Below the pieces are notes generated by a model, which did no database searches, had not been told where the DNA came from, and worked only from the letters and a program-made list of their open reading frames with translations. Positions 34,880 through 42,509 of a DNA stretch of 64,000 bases are shown piece by piece. The translations under genes and the position numbers were made by a program. This DNA is from Hymenobacter properus. Its GTDB lineage: Bacteria > Bacteroidota > Bacteroidia > Cytophagales > Hymenobacteraceae. The number at the start of each line of letters is the position of its first letter. Position 1 is the first letter of the stretch. Where the stretch lies: positions 620,001-684,000 of the forward strand of contig NZ_JADQDP010000002.1 of assembly GCF_015694735.1 (NCBI RefSeq), read 5' to 3'.

Positions 34880-35842
34880 ATGTATGTACGCAGCAACCTC
34901 CGGTGGGGCATCGTTTGGCGGCTCACCTGGCGCAGCCTGGTGATATTCACCATTTATAACACGCTAGTTTGCTTTCTCTACGGGCCGCTCGACATTCACG
35001 TGCTCGATATTCCGTGGCAGCCGGTGGCGCTGCTGGGCACGGCGGTGGCCTTCTACATTGGCTTCAAGAGCAATGGCTCCTACAACCGGTTTTGGGAGGG
35101 CCGACAGCTGTGGGGCAGCATCGTGAACGTGAGCCGCGTGTGGGCCATTCGGGTGTTCGATTTTGTGCAGCCCGAAGGTTCCGTCGACCCCAGCGCCCAG
35201 GCCGGAATGGCAGCCCTGCACCGCCGCCTGGCTTACCGCCACGTGGCCTGGTGCAACGCCTTGCGCCTCCACCTGCGCCGCCAAACCGCCGAGCTGTGGG
35301 ACGCCGAAGTGGCGCCCTTCCTGCCCCCGACCGAAGCGGCCACGGCCAAAAACCTCAGCAACCCGCCCACCCACCTGCTGCGCCGCCAAAGCAGCGAGCT
35401 GCGCGAGCTGGTGGAGCAGGGCCTGCTCACCGAGTTTCGCCAGGTGGCCCTGGCGCAGACCATTCAGGACTTGTTCAACGCCCAAGGCGGCTGCGAGCGC
35501 ATCAAAAACACGCCTTTTCCGCGGCAGTTCGCGTTTTTCAGCTTTGCCTTTGTCTGGATTTTTGCGGCCGTGCTGCCCTTGGGGTTGGTGGAGGAATTCG
35601 ACCACCGCATTGCCCTGGGTCAGTACCACGTGTGGCTGATGGTGCCGTTTTCGGTGCTGGTGTCGTGGGTGTTCAACGTCATCGAGCTGGTGGGCCACAC
35701 CAGCGAAAATCCCTTCGAAAACGATGTGCACGACGTGCCGATGACGTCCATCTGCCGGAGCATCGAAATCGACATCCGGGAGCTGCTCCAGGAAACCGAG
35801 CTGCCCGCCAAAGTGCTGCCGGTGAACGACGTGCTCTATTAA
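34880..35842 (+). CDS. Bestrophin family (UPF0187) membrane anion channel homologue
   Basis: 320 residues. Hydrophobic segments at about 20-40, 48-70, 225-250 and 265-285 fit a bestrophin subunit; pentameric family members conduct anions or, in some bacteria, cations. The family motif GFKSNGSYNRFWEGRQLWGSIVN (split here by position 60-82) is clear, as is GLVEEFDHRI and the C-terminal NPFENDVHDVPMTSICRSIEIDI. The start is MYVRSNLRWGIVWR, normal for the family. It lies 60 bases after the RidA gene on the same strand and may be co-transcribed. Confidence 0.87.
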   Translation: MYVRSNLRWGIVWRLTWRSLVIFTIYNTLVCFLYGPLDIHVLDIPWQPVALLGTAVAFYIGFKSNGSYNRFWEGRQLWGSIVNVSRVWAIRVFDFVQPEGSVDPSAQAGMAALHRRLAYRHVAWCNALRLHLRRQTAELWDAEVAPFLPPTEAATAKNLSNPPTHLLRRQSSELRELVEQGLLTEFRQVALAQTIQDLFNAQGGCERIKNTPFPRQFAFFSFAFVWIFAAVLPLGLVEEFDHRIALGQYHVWLMVPFSVLVSWVFNVIELVGHTSENPFENDVHDVPMTSICRSIEIDIRELLQETELPAKVLPVNDVLY

Positions 35843-35856
35843 GCCAGCGAAAAGAG

Positions 35857-35903
35857 AAAGGCCGTCGTGCCGGGCGATGTTTCGCTCAGCACGACGGCCT
35901 TTT
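35857..35903. terminator. Bidirectional terminator between convergent bestrophin and T9SS type B genes
   Basis: AAAGGCCGTCGTGC pairs with GCACGACGGCCTTT around an 18-base loop; T-runs flank both sides. Confidence 0.82.
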
Positions 35904-35938
35904 GCATGCTCTGGCTGCTCAAAGGCAGCGCAGGCACC

Positions 35939-37690
35939 CTACTTTATCACTTCAATCCAGGTTTTGCTCTCCTGCCGGCGGCCGGCGCAGTCGGTGTATT
36001 CCACCTGGTAATAGTACATGCCGGCGCTGTTGTCTTCGGCTTTCCAGCCCTTGGTGGCGTCGTTGCTTTCGTACACCTTGCGGCCCCAGCGGTTGAACAC
36101 GCGGAGGCGGTAGCCGGTCACGTCGCTGATTCTGAGCTTCAACTCCTCGTTTTGGTCGTCGCCGTTGGGGGTGATGACGTTGGGGAATTGCGGCACGGCG
36201 TCGCTTTTCACGGTGAGCGAAGTGGTGGCCGTGGCCGGGCAGGCGCCGCTGCTGGTGTAGCTCACGGTGTAGGTGCCGGCCGTGGAGTTGCCAATGTCAA
36301 TAAGGCCCGTGCTGGCGTTGAGGGCCAGCCCGGCCGGCGTGGCCGTAAACGTGCCGCCTGCGGGCTGGAACGTGGGCGCGCCGCTGCTGCCCACCCGGCA
36401 ATAGGTGCTGGCCGGATACGCCAGCGAAGCCACCGCGCGCACCAGCGTGATGGACGTGCTGGCCACGGCTTGGCAGGAGTTCGGGATAGTGTAGGTCACG
36501 GTGTAGGTACCCGGCGTGGAGGCCGTCAGGTTCACGGCGCCGGTGGTGGCGTCGAGCACCAGGCCCGCGCCGCTGGTGAAGGTGCCGCCCGCGGGCGTGA
36601 AGCTCGTGGGCACCACCGTTTGGGCGGGGCCGCCGGCGTTGCCCTGGCAATAGGGGCCGGTTGGGTAGACCACCGTGGCCGAGGCGGGCGGCACGGTCAC
36701 GGTCACGGCCGAGGAGTTGCTCGACTGCAGGCGGCAGGTCACCACGGCGCGGTAGCGCGTCGTCACCGAGGGCGTTACGGTGTAGAAGGTGGAGGTGGCA
36801 CCGGCGATGTTGTTGTAGGTAGTGCCGCCGTCGGTGGAGGCCTGCCACTGGTAGGTGATGCCGCCCGTGGCCGAAGCGCCCGTGAGGCCCAGCACCACCT
36901 GCTGGCCGGGGCACACGCTGGCGGGGTTGGCAATGGCCGTGCCGCCGGTGGGCACGCCCAAGCAGTTGGAGCCCAGGCTGATGGCCATCACGTTGAGCAC
37001 CGGGTCGACCACCGATTTGATGACCGTGATGCTTTGTACCGACTTGCTGTAATTGGCCACCGATAAATTCAGGCGCACCTCGTACAGACGCGGGTTGTTG
37101 GGAGTGATATCAATGGCGTTGGTCACGTAGCTGACCCGGCTGCCCACGTTGATAGCGGGCGTAATGGTGCCGTTAAACCAGTCCGGCACGGTCACGCCGT
37201 TAAAGGTCTGGTTGGTGCCGTCGGTGAAGTTGACCCTGAATATCTTATCGGCCGCGGTGGTGCCGTTGCCTTCCGTGGCCAACACCATGACTTCGCTGCA
37301 CGGCTGGGGGTTGGTGAGCGTGAGGGTAGCGGGGTTGGCGCGGTTGTCGCCGTCAATGCGCAGCGAGTTTGGCCCGGTATAAGACGCCAACTGAAAGGTC
37401 AGGCCTGTGGTGCTAATGCTGTTAATCGTGCCGTTAGCCGGCAGCGCATTGCTCGCATTCAAACCTGGAAAAGTGGAGCTGGCAAAACACCAGCGCACTG
37501 TCGGAATGCCACGGTCCACCGAATTGGTGGTTGTGGCGGCGACGTTGGAATTGGGCCCCTCGGCGACGACGTCATCTGTGAAGCCCGTGACAGCAGCGGG
37601 CACATACACGGTTTGTGCCCGGGCGGTGCGCAGCGCCCCCGGGCCCAGCAGGGCGAACAGAAGGGCCAGATGGGTAATTTTTGTTCTCAT
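35939..37690 (-). CDS. Secreted protein with T9SS type B (gliding motility-associated) C-terminal domain
   Basis: 583 residues with a signal peptide (MRTKITHLALLFALLGPGALRTARAQ). The middle is Thr/Ser/Gly-rich with repeating Ig-like units: NPASVCPGQQVVLGLTG ... ITYQWQASTDGGTTY (about 258-330), and two related repeats each containing YPTGPYC or YPASTYC and PAGGTFT. The C-terminus NVITPNGDDQNEELKLR ... YRLRVFNRWGRKVYESND ... GMYYYQVEY is the type B sorting domain. Such proteins are surface-anchored through the T9SS and often function as adhesins. No enzymatic motif is seen. Confidence 0.87.
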   Translation of the reverse strand: MRTKITHLALLFALLGPGALRTARAQTVYVPAAVTGFTDDVVAEGPNSNVAATTTNSVDRGIPTVRWCFASSTFPGLNASNALPANGTINSISTTGLTFQLASYTGPNSLRIDGDNRANPATLTLTNPQPCSEVMVLATEGNGTTAADKIFRVNFTDGTNQTFNGVTVPDWFNGTITPAINVGSRVSYVTNAIDITPNNPRLYEVRLNLSVANYSKSVQSITVIKSVVDPVLNVMAISLGSNCLGVPTGGTAIANPASVCPGQQVVLGLTGASATGGITYQWQASTDGGTTYNNIAGATSTFYTVTPSVTTRYRAVVTCRLQSSNSSAVTVTVPPASATVVYPTGPYCQGNAGGPAQTVVPTSFTPAGGTFTSGAGLVLDATTGAVNLTASTPGTYTVTYTIPNSCQAVASTSITLVRAVASLAYPASTYCRVGSSGAPTFQPAGGTFTATPAGLALNASTGLIDIGNSTAGTYTVSYTSSGACPATATTSLTVKSDAVPQFPNVITPNGDDQNEELKLRISDVTGYRLRVFNRWGRKVYESNDATKGWKAEDNSAGMYYYQVEYTDCAGRRQESKTWIEVIK

Positions 37691-37989
37691 TGGGTGATGA
37701 GGGGTGAAAGAATGAAGGGGTGGTGAAGAAAACAGCCGAGTATTCAGCTACCTGGGGGCAAATTAGCCACAATAAACGTTTAAGCAACGACAATTTTCAT
37801 GCCTCAATCCGGGCGCTACCGCGGGAGGGCTGCCTGAGTCCCACTATTTTCAGTTGGGTGGCCGGCGCAGACGAAGCAACATGCCTCTCAGGAGCTGAAA
37901 ACGGCCTTTTAGGCGGCATGCCGAGTAAGCTCAACCTAACGCCACCGCCGGGCCTGGCGTAAGAAAGCAAGTCCTTTTTCCTTTCCATC
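37691..37989. other. Intergenic region, nothing identified
   Basis: A 299-base gap between divergently transcribed genes, so it should contain both promoters. I find no repeat, terminator or consensus promoter box worth calling. The long minus-strand frame across it has no family features. Confidence 0.4.
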
Positions 37990-39564
37990 ATGCCCAACAA
38001 GTTCCCCAACCCCGCCCGCACCTCCGGCACCACCAATACATCGTGGTTTGGCACAGCGCCTACCTTGCCCACCTTCGAGCCTCTCACCGAAAACGCCTCG
38101 GCTGATGTGGTCATCGTGGGCGGCGGCATTGCCGGCCTCACCACGGCCTACCTACTGACGCGCGAGGGCCTCGACGTGCTGCTGCTCGAAGACGGCGAAC
38201 TGGCCAGCGGCGAAACTGGCCGCACCACCGCCCACCTCTCCAACGCTCTCGACGACCGGTATACCACCCTCGAAAACCTGTTTGGGCAGGAAGGCGCCCG
38301 CCTGGCCGCCGACAGCCACACCACGGCCATTGCGGCCATCGAAGGCATTGTGAAGAAAGAGAAAATCGACTGCGACTTCACCCGCCTCGACGGCTACCTG
38401 TTCCTGCCCGCCAACGGCAGCAGCAAGGAGCTCAGCGAAGAGCTGGAAGCTGCCCACCGCGCCGGTCTCACCCACGTAGAGCACCTCTCCGAAGCCGGCA
38501 CCACCGGCTTCGAGCCCGGCGAATGCCTCAAGTTCCCTAGCCAAGGCCAGTTTCACATCCTGAAGTACCTGATTGGCCTCACCACCGCTATTACCAAAAA
38601 AGGTGGCCGCATTCACACCAATACCCGCGTGAGTGAGGTGCACGGCGGCGCCAACGCCCACGTCGTGACCGCCGATGGCGTCGAAGTGAAGGCCCGCAAG
38701 GGCATTGTGGTGGCTACCAATACGCCCTTCAACGACCGGGTGGTGATGCACACCAAGCAGGCCGCCTACCGCACCTATGTGGTGGCCGCCCGCGTGCCCA
38801 AAGGCAGCATCACCAAAGCCCTGTACTGGGACACGGCCGACCCCTACCACTACGTGCGCCTGCAGGAGGTAGAAGCCGGCCCGCGCGGCGGCGCGGCCAA
38901 CTACGACCTGCTGATAGTGGGCGGCGAAGACCACAAAACCGGTCAGGAAGAGCACCCCGAAGCCCGACTGCGCTGCCTGGAGGAATGGACTCGCGACCGG
39001 TTTTCGATGGTGAAGGACTTCGACTACCGGTGGTCGGGCCAAGTGATGGAGCCGCAGGACGGGCTGGCCTACGCCGGCCGCAACCCCCTCGACTCGGACA
39101 ATGTGTTCATCATCACCGGGGACTCGGGCCACGGCATGACGCACGGCACGCTGGGCCCCATGATTATCACCGACCTCATCCAGGGCCGGCCTAACCCCTG
39201 GGCCGACCTCTACGACCCCGGCCGCATCACCGTAAAGCGCGAAAGCGCCCAGGAGTTCATTAAGGAAAACGTGAACGTGGCCTTCGAATACACCGACCTG
39301 CTGACCGGCGGCGACGTGAAAACCCCCGAGGAAATTCCGGTGGGGGAGGGCGCCGTGCTGCGCCGCGGCCTGAGCAAAGTGGCCGTGTACAAAGACAACC
39401 AAGGCGCCACCCACGAGTGTTCGGCCATTTGCCCGCACCTGGGCTGCGTGGTACACTGGAACAACCTCGAAAAAAGCTGGGACTGCCCCTGCCATGGCTC
39501 GCGCTTCACGGCGCTGGGCGAGCTGCTGAACGGCCCCGCCGGCACGGGCCTGGCCCCGGCGTAG
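37990..39564 (+). CDS. FAD-dependent oxidoreductase (DAO fold) with C-terminal Rieske [2Fe-2S] domain
   Basis: 524 residues. The FAD-binding Rossmann motif VVIVGGGIAGLTTAYLL is at about residues 38-55, and the DAO-family middle region (GETGRTTAHLSNALDD) follows. The C-terminal ~85 residues form a Rieske domain with CPHLGC and CPCHGSRF, providing the C-x-H ... C-x2-H cluster ligands; family proteins are electron-transfer oxidoreductases that act on small-molecule amines or acids. It lies 44 bases before the cyanophycinase gene on the same strand and is likely co-transcribed with it. The natural substrate is not known. Confidence 0.88.
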   Translation: MPNKFPNPARTSGTTNTSWFGTAPTLPTFEPLTENASADVVIVGGGIAGLTTAYLLTREGLDVLLLEDGELASGETGRTTAHLSNALDDRYTTLENLFGQEGARLAADSHTTAIAAIEGIVKKEKIDCDFTRLDGYLFLPANGSSKELSEELEAAHRAGLTHVEHLSEAGTTGFEPGECLKFPSQGQFHILKYLIGLTTAITKKGGRIHTNTRVSEVHGGANAHVVTADGVEVKARKGIVVATNTPFNDRVVMHTKQAAYRTYVVAARVPKGSITKALYWDTADPYHYVRLQEVEAGPRGGAANYDLLIVGGEDHKTGQEEHPEARLRCLEEWTRDRFSMVKDFDYRWSGQVMEPQDGLAYAGRNPLDSDNVFIITGDSGHGMTHGTLGPMIITDLIQGRPNPWADLYDPGRITVKRESAQEFIKENVNVAFEYTDLLTGGDVKTPEEIPVGEGAVLRRGLSKVAVYKDNQGATHECSAICPHLGCVVHWNNLEKSWDCPCHGSRFTALGELLNGPAGTGLAPA

Positions 39565-39608
39565 GCCCCGGCTGTCATCCTTTATTCCCATATCCTTCCT
39601 TTCCATCC

Positions 39609-40496
39609 ATGCCTTCCCGCAAAACCAAAACCCACCCCAAGAAGGAAGCCGAGTCTACCTGCTTGCCGCCCAAGGGCATCCTCATTGCCATTGGCGGGCA
39701 CGAAGATAAGTCGCCTGCTCCGGGCACCGACCCCGAGGCCGAATACGCGCCCGATTCCATTCTGCGCCGCTTCGTGAGCGAGGTGGGCCCCAACAAAAAC
39801 ATTCTGATTGTGCCCATCGCCTCCGAAGAACCGAAGGCGGCTGCCAAAGACTACCTTGACTTATTCAATAGCCTGGAAGCCGGCAAAGTGGACGTGCTTG
39901 ACTTGCAAAACCGCGAGCAGGCCCATAGCGAAGAGGCCCTGCGTCAGCTCGAAGAAGCCGATGGCTTCATGTTCACGGGCGGCGACCAGCTGCGCCTCAC
40001 GGCCCTGCTGGGGGGCACGCCCTGGCTGCGGCGCCTCAAGGAGCGGTTCACGCACGAGGAAATCGTGATTGCGGGCACCAGCGCCGGCGCCGCTGCTATG
40101 AGCACGCCCATGATTTACCAGGGCCGCGACAACCAGGGCATGCTCAAGGACGAAATTCACGTGACCACCGGCCTGCAGTTCGTGCACGACGTGGCCATCG
40201 ACACGCACTTTGTGGCGCGGGGCCGCATCATCCGCATGGCCCAGATTATTGCCACCAACCCCGGCTGCATCGGCTTGGGCCTGGAGGAAGACACGGCCGT
40301 GGTTATCCGCGACGGGCGCGAACTCGAAGTCATCGGCAGCGGCGTGGTGACGGTGGTCGACGGCCAGGATTGCACCGACACCAACATTCACCGCATCAAA
40401 TCGGGCGAGGCCATTACCATCCGCGACCTGCGCGTGCACATCCTGAGCTGCGGCGAGTTTTACACCCTGCCGGTGCAGGAAGACATGCACCGCTAG
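39609..40496 (+). CDS. Cyanophycinase-like serine peptidase (family S51)
   Basis: 295 residues from ATG 39609; the longer frame from 39417 overlaps the upstream gene's coding region and is rejected. The nucleophile is S158 in GTSAGAA; the preceding TGGDQLRLTALLGG and following MSTPMIYQG match cyanophycinases, which cleave the cyanophycin storage polymer of Asp and Arg. The ~30-residue Lys-rich N-terminal segment (SRKTKTHPKKE) before GILIAIGGHED has no signal peptide. No cyanophycin synthetase is in the window, so other beta-aspartyl peptides are possible substrates. Confidence 0.85.
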   Translation: MPSRKTKTHPKKEAESTCLPPKGILIAIGGHEDKSPAPGTDPEAEYAPDSILRRFVSEVGPNKNILIVPIASEEPKAAAKDYLDLFNSLEAGKVDVLDLQNREQAHSEEALRQLEEADGFMFTGGDQLRLTALLGGTPWLRRLKERFTHEEIVIAGTSAGAAAMSTPMIYQGRDNQGMLKDEIHVTTGLQFVHDVAIDTHFVARGRIIRMAQIIATNPGCIGLGLEEDTAVVIRDGRELEVIGSGVVTVVDGQDCTDTNIHRIKSGEAITIRDLRVHILSCGEFYTLPVQEDMHR

Positions 40497-40574
40497 CGCG
40501 ACAGGTAATTAAGAAGTAGAATCGAAGGGGGATGGAAGGCCTGAGTTGCTTTCCATTCCCTTTGTGTTTTACGC

Positions 40575-40582
40575 TATTTTTG
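40575..40582 (+). promoter_or_regulatory. -7 promoter box TATTTTTG before the GH13 gene
   Basis: Exact TAnnTTTG match with only three bases between it and the ATG at 40586, implying a leaderless or nearly leaderless mRNA. Confidence 0.5.
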
Positions 40583-40585
40583 AGG

Positions 40586-41947
40586 ATGAAACAGCGGCCC
40601 CAATTCCTGAAACTGCTGCGGCATCCACGGCCACTGTTGTGGCTGTTGCTGCTGGGCTGCTTGTGGGGCGGCTGCAAAAAAGAAACGCCGGAGCAGCTGG
40701 TGCCGGAAGCCAACATCAGCCCGCTGCCGGCCCTGGCGCCCCGCGACGTGGTGCTGTACGAGGTGTTTGTGCCCGATTTCAGCGCGGCCGGAACTTTCGA
40801 TGGCATGCTGCCGCGGCTGGACTCGCTGCAGCAGCTGGGCGTGAACACGCTCTGGTTGATGCCGTTGCACCCTACGCACAACTCGCCCTACGCCGTGGAC
40901 GACTACACCGCCGTGAACCGCGAGCTGGGAGACCTGGCTGCCTTCGACCGGCTGGTGGCCGCCGCGCACCAGCGCGGCCTGCGCGTGCTGCTCGATTGGG
41001 TGGCCAACCACACTTCGTACTACCATCCCTGGATTCAGCAGCACCCCGACTGGTACACCCGCGACATCAACGGCCAGATTGCGCATCCCAACCCGCAGTG
41101 GACCGACGTGGCTGACCTTAATTACAACCAGCCCGCCTTGCGCCAGGCCATGATGGCCGCTATGAAAACCTGGGTGACCGAGCACGCCATCGACGGCTTC
41201 CGTTGCGACGCGGCCGACCTCGTGCCCGACGACTACTGGCAGGCGGCCATTGCAGAGTTACGTCAAGCCAACCCCAACCTGTTTTTCCTGGCCGAAGGCA
41301 GCCAGACCAGCCATTACGCCGCCGGCTTCCAGCTCACTTTTGGCTGGGACTTCTACAATGCCCTGCAGCGCGTCATCATCAACCAGGCCCCGGCCGCCGC
41401 GCTAGCCGCTGCCCACACCCAGGAAATGCAGAGCGTGCCTGCGGGCAGCTACCGCCTGCGTTTCACCACCAACCACGACGAAGTGCAGCAGGGCACGCCC
41501 GCCTTGCGCTTTGGCAGTGAGGCCGCCGCCCGCGCCGCCTACGTGGCCACGCTGGCCTTCGGGGCCGCGCCGCTTGTCTACAACGGGCAGGAAGCCGGCG
41601 ACCCGGCCCAGCTCAACAGCCCCACCCGCACACCCATCCGCTGGAGCTACGACCCCACGGCGGCCACGTTCTACCGCGGCTTGCTGCGGGTGTACAACGC
41701 TCAGCCGGCCCTGCGCTACGGCCCAGCCGAGTATTTCGACCAGGCACCCGGTGCCGTGGTGGTGCGCCACCGCCTCAACGGGCAGGAAGTAGTGGTGCTG
41801 GTGAACCTGCGCAACACTGCCGTGTCGGTGCCGTTGCCGACCACGCTGCAAGGCGCGGGTTGGACGAATTCATTGACGAAAATGCCGATGGGCAGCCCGG
41901 CCACCGTGCCGCTGGCCGCCTATGGCTACGCCGTGTGGCAACGCTAA
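40586..41947 (+). CDS. GH13 alpha-amylase-family lipoprotein
   Basis: 453 residues from ATG 40586. A lipoprotein signal (LLWLLLLGCLWGGCKKE) puts it in the envelope. The GH13 barrel has the catalytic trio: nucleophile D208 in GFRCDAADLVP, acid E237 in LFFLAEGSQT and transition-state D298 in TTNHDE. The early motif DWVANHTSYYHPW is the family's region I. Smaller than full-length amylases, it lacks an obvious carbohydrate-binding module. GH13 members hydrolyse or rearrange alpha-glucans, and the substrate here is undetermined. The start follows an exact -7 box, supporting it over the frame's upstream ATG at 40532. Confidence 0.87.
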   Translation: MKQRPQFLKLLRHPRPLLWLLLLGCLWGGCKKETPEQLVPEANISPLPALAPRDVVLYEVFVPDFSAAGTFDGMLPRLDSLQQLGVNTLWLMPLHPTHNSPYAVDDYTAVNRELGDLAAFDRLVAAAHQRGLRVLLDWVANHTSYYHPWIQQHPDWYTRDINGQIAHPNPQWTDVADLNYNQPALRQAMMAAMKTWVTEHAIDGFRCDAADLVPDDYWQAAIAELRQANPNLFFLAEGSQTSHYAAGFQLTFGWDFYNALQRVIINQAPAAALAAAHTQEMQSVPAGSYRLRFTTNHDEVQQGTPALRFGSEAAARAAYVATLAFGAAPLVYNGQEAGDPAQLNSPTRTPIRWSYDPTAATFYRGLLRVYNAQPALRYGPAEYFDQAPGAVVVRHRLNGQEVVVLVNLRNTAVSVPLPTTLQGAGWTNSLTKMPMGSPATVPLAAYGYAVWQR

Positions 41948-41996
41948 ACCGGCCGCCTGCACGGCCGCCCTGGGCAACTGCGGCGGGCTGCCTGCG

Positions 41997-42004
41997 TAAT
42001 TTTG
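41997..42004 (+). promoter_or_regulatory. -7 promoter box TAATTTTG before the coiled-coil lipoprotein gene
   Basis: Exact TAnnTTTG, five bases before ATG 42010. It supports this start rather than the upstream frame that overlaps the amylase gene. Confidence 0.5.
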
Positions 42005-42009
42005 GCGTG

Positions 42010-42312
42010 ATGAAAGCCGTAAAATTTGCTTGGAACCGCGGGCTGGGGCAACATGCCGTGTGTGTAGCAGCGCTGGCCGTAGCCCTATCGGCCTGCCAGG
42101 CCGACCAGCACCGCCTGGCCCAGCTTGAAGCCACCCAGCAGCAGCAGGCCCGCGAGCTAGCCGCCCTGCGCCAGCAGCTGGCCGAAAAGGAAGAAGAAGT
42201 GGCTCAGCTCGAAACCTGCGTCGACGACCTTGAGAACGCCGTGTACGAGGATGAGGGCGACTCGGCGGCGTACGATGAAGAAGAAGGGAGGCCCAGCACG
42301 ACGACGCTTTGA
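42010..42312 (+). CDS. Small coiled-coil lipoprotein
   Basis: 100 residues from ATG 42010. A lipoprotein signal ends in VALSAC (Cys at about residue 28). The rest is a Gln/Glu/Leu-rich heptad-like helix (LAQLEATQQQQARELAALRQQLAEKEEEVAQLE, given as about residues 35-66) followed by an acidic tail (YEDEGDSAAYDEEEG). This resembles Lpp- or YgdR-sized envelope coiled coils but has no clear family. It stands between the amylase gene and a family B repeat. Confidence 0.6.
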   Translation: MKAVKFAWNRGLGQHAVCVAALAVALSACQADQHRLAQLEATQQQQARELAALRQQLAEKEEEVAQLETCVDDLENAVYEDEGDSAAYDEEEGRPSTTTL

Positions 42313-42339
42313 GGTAGGGGTTGAGAGCAGGGGCACATC

Positions 42340-42447
42340 TGTCATCCTGAGCGTAGCGAAGGACCTTATTAAGTGAGAACGGCTTGCAGTATATCATCCA
42401 TGCTGCGTTCAAGCGTGAGAAGGTCCTTCGCTGCACTCAGGATGAGA
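42340..42447. repeat. Palindromic intergenic element, family B copy 3
   Basis: Ends TGTCATCCTGAGCGTAGCG and CGCTGCACTCAGGATGA; inner segments AAGGACCTT and AAGGTCCTT follow the family. The right end (GATGAGAG) is decayed from GATGACAG. It is the most diverged B copy, 108 bases long. Confidence 0.8.
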
Positions 42448-42509
42448 GACGTCCCTTAACTCTTAACTTATCCTCCCGTTTATTCGCAGCGAGTCCGCGC
42501 TTTCTCCGA

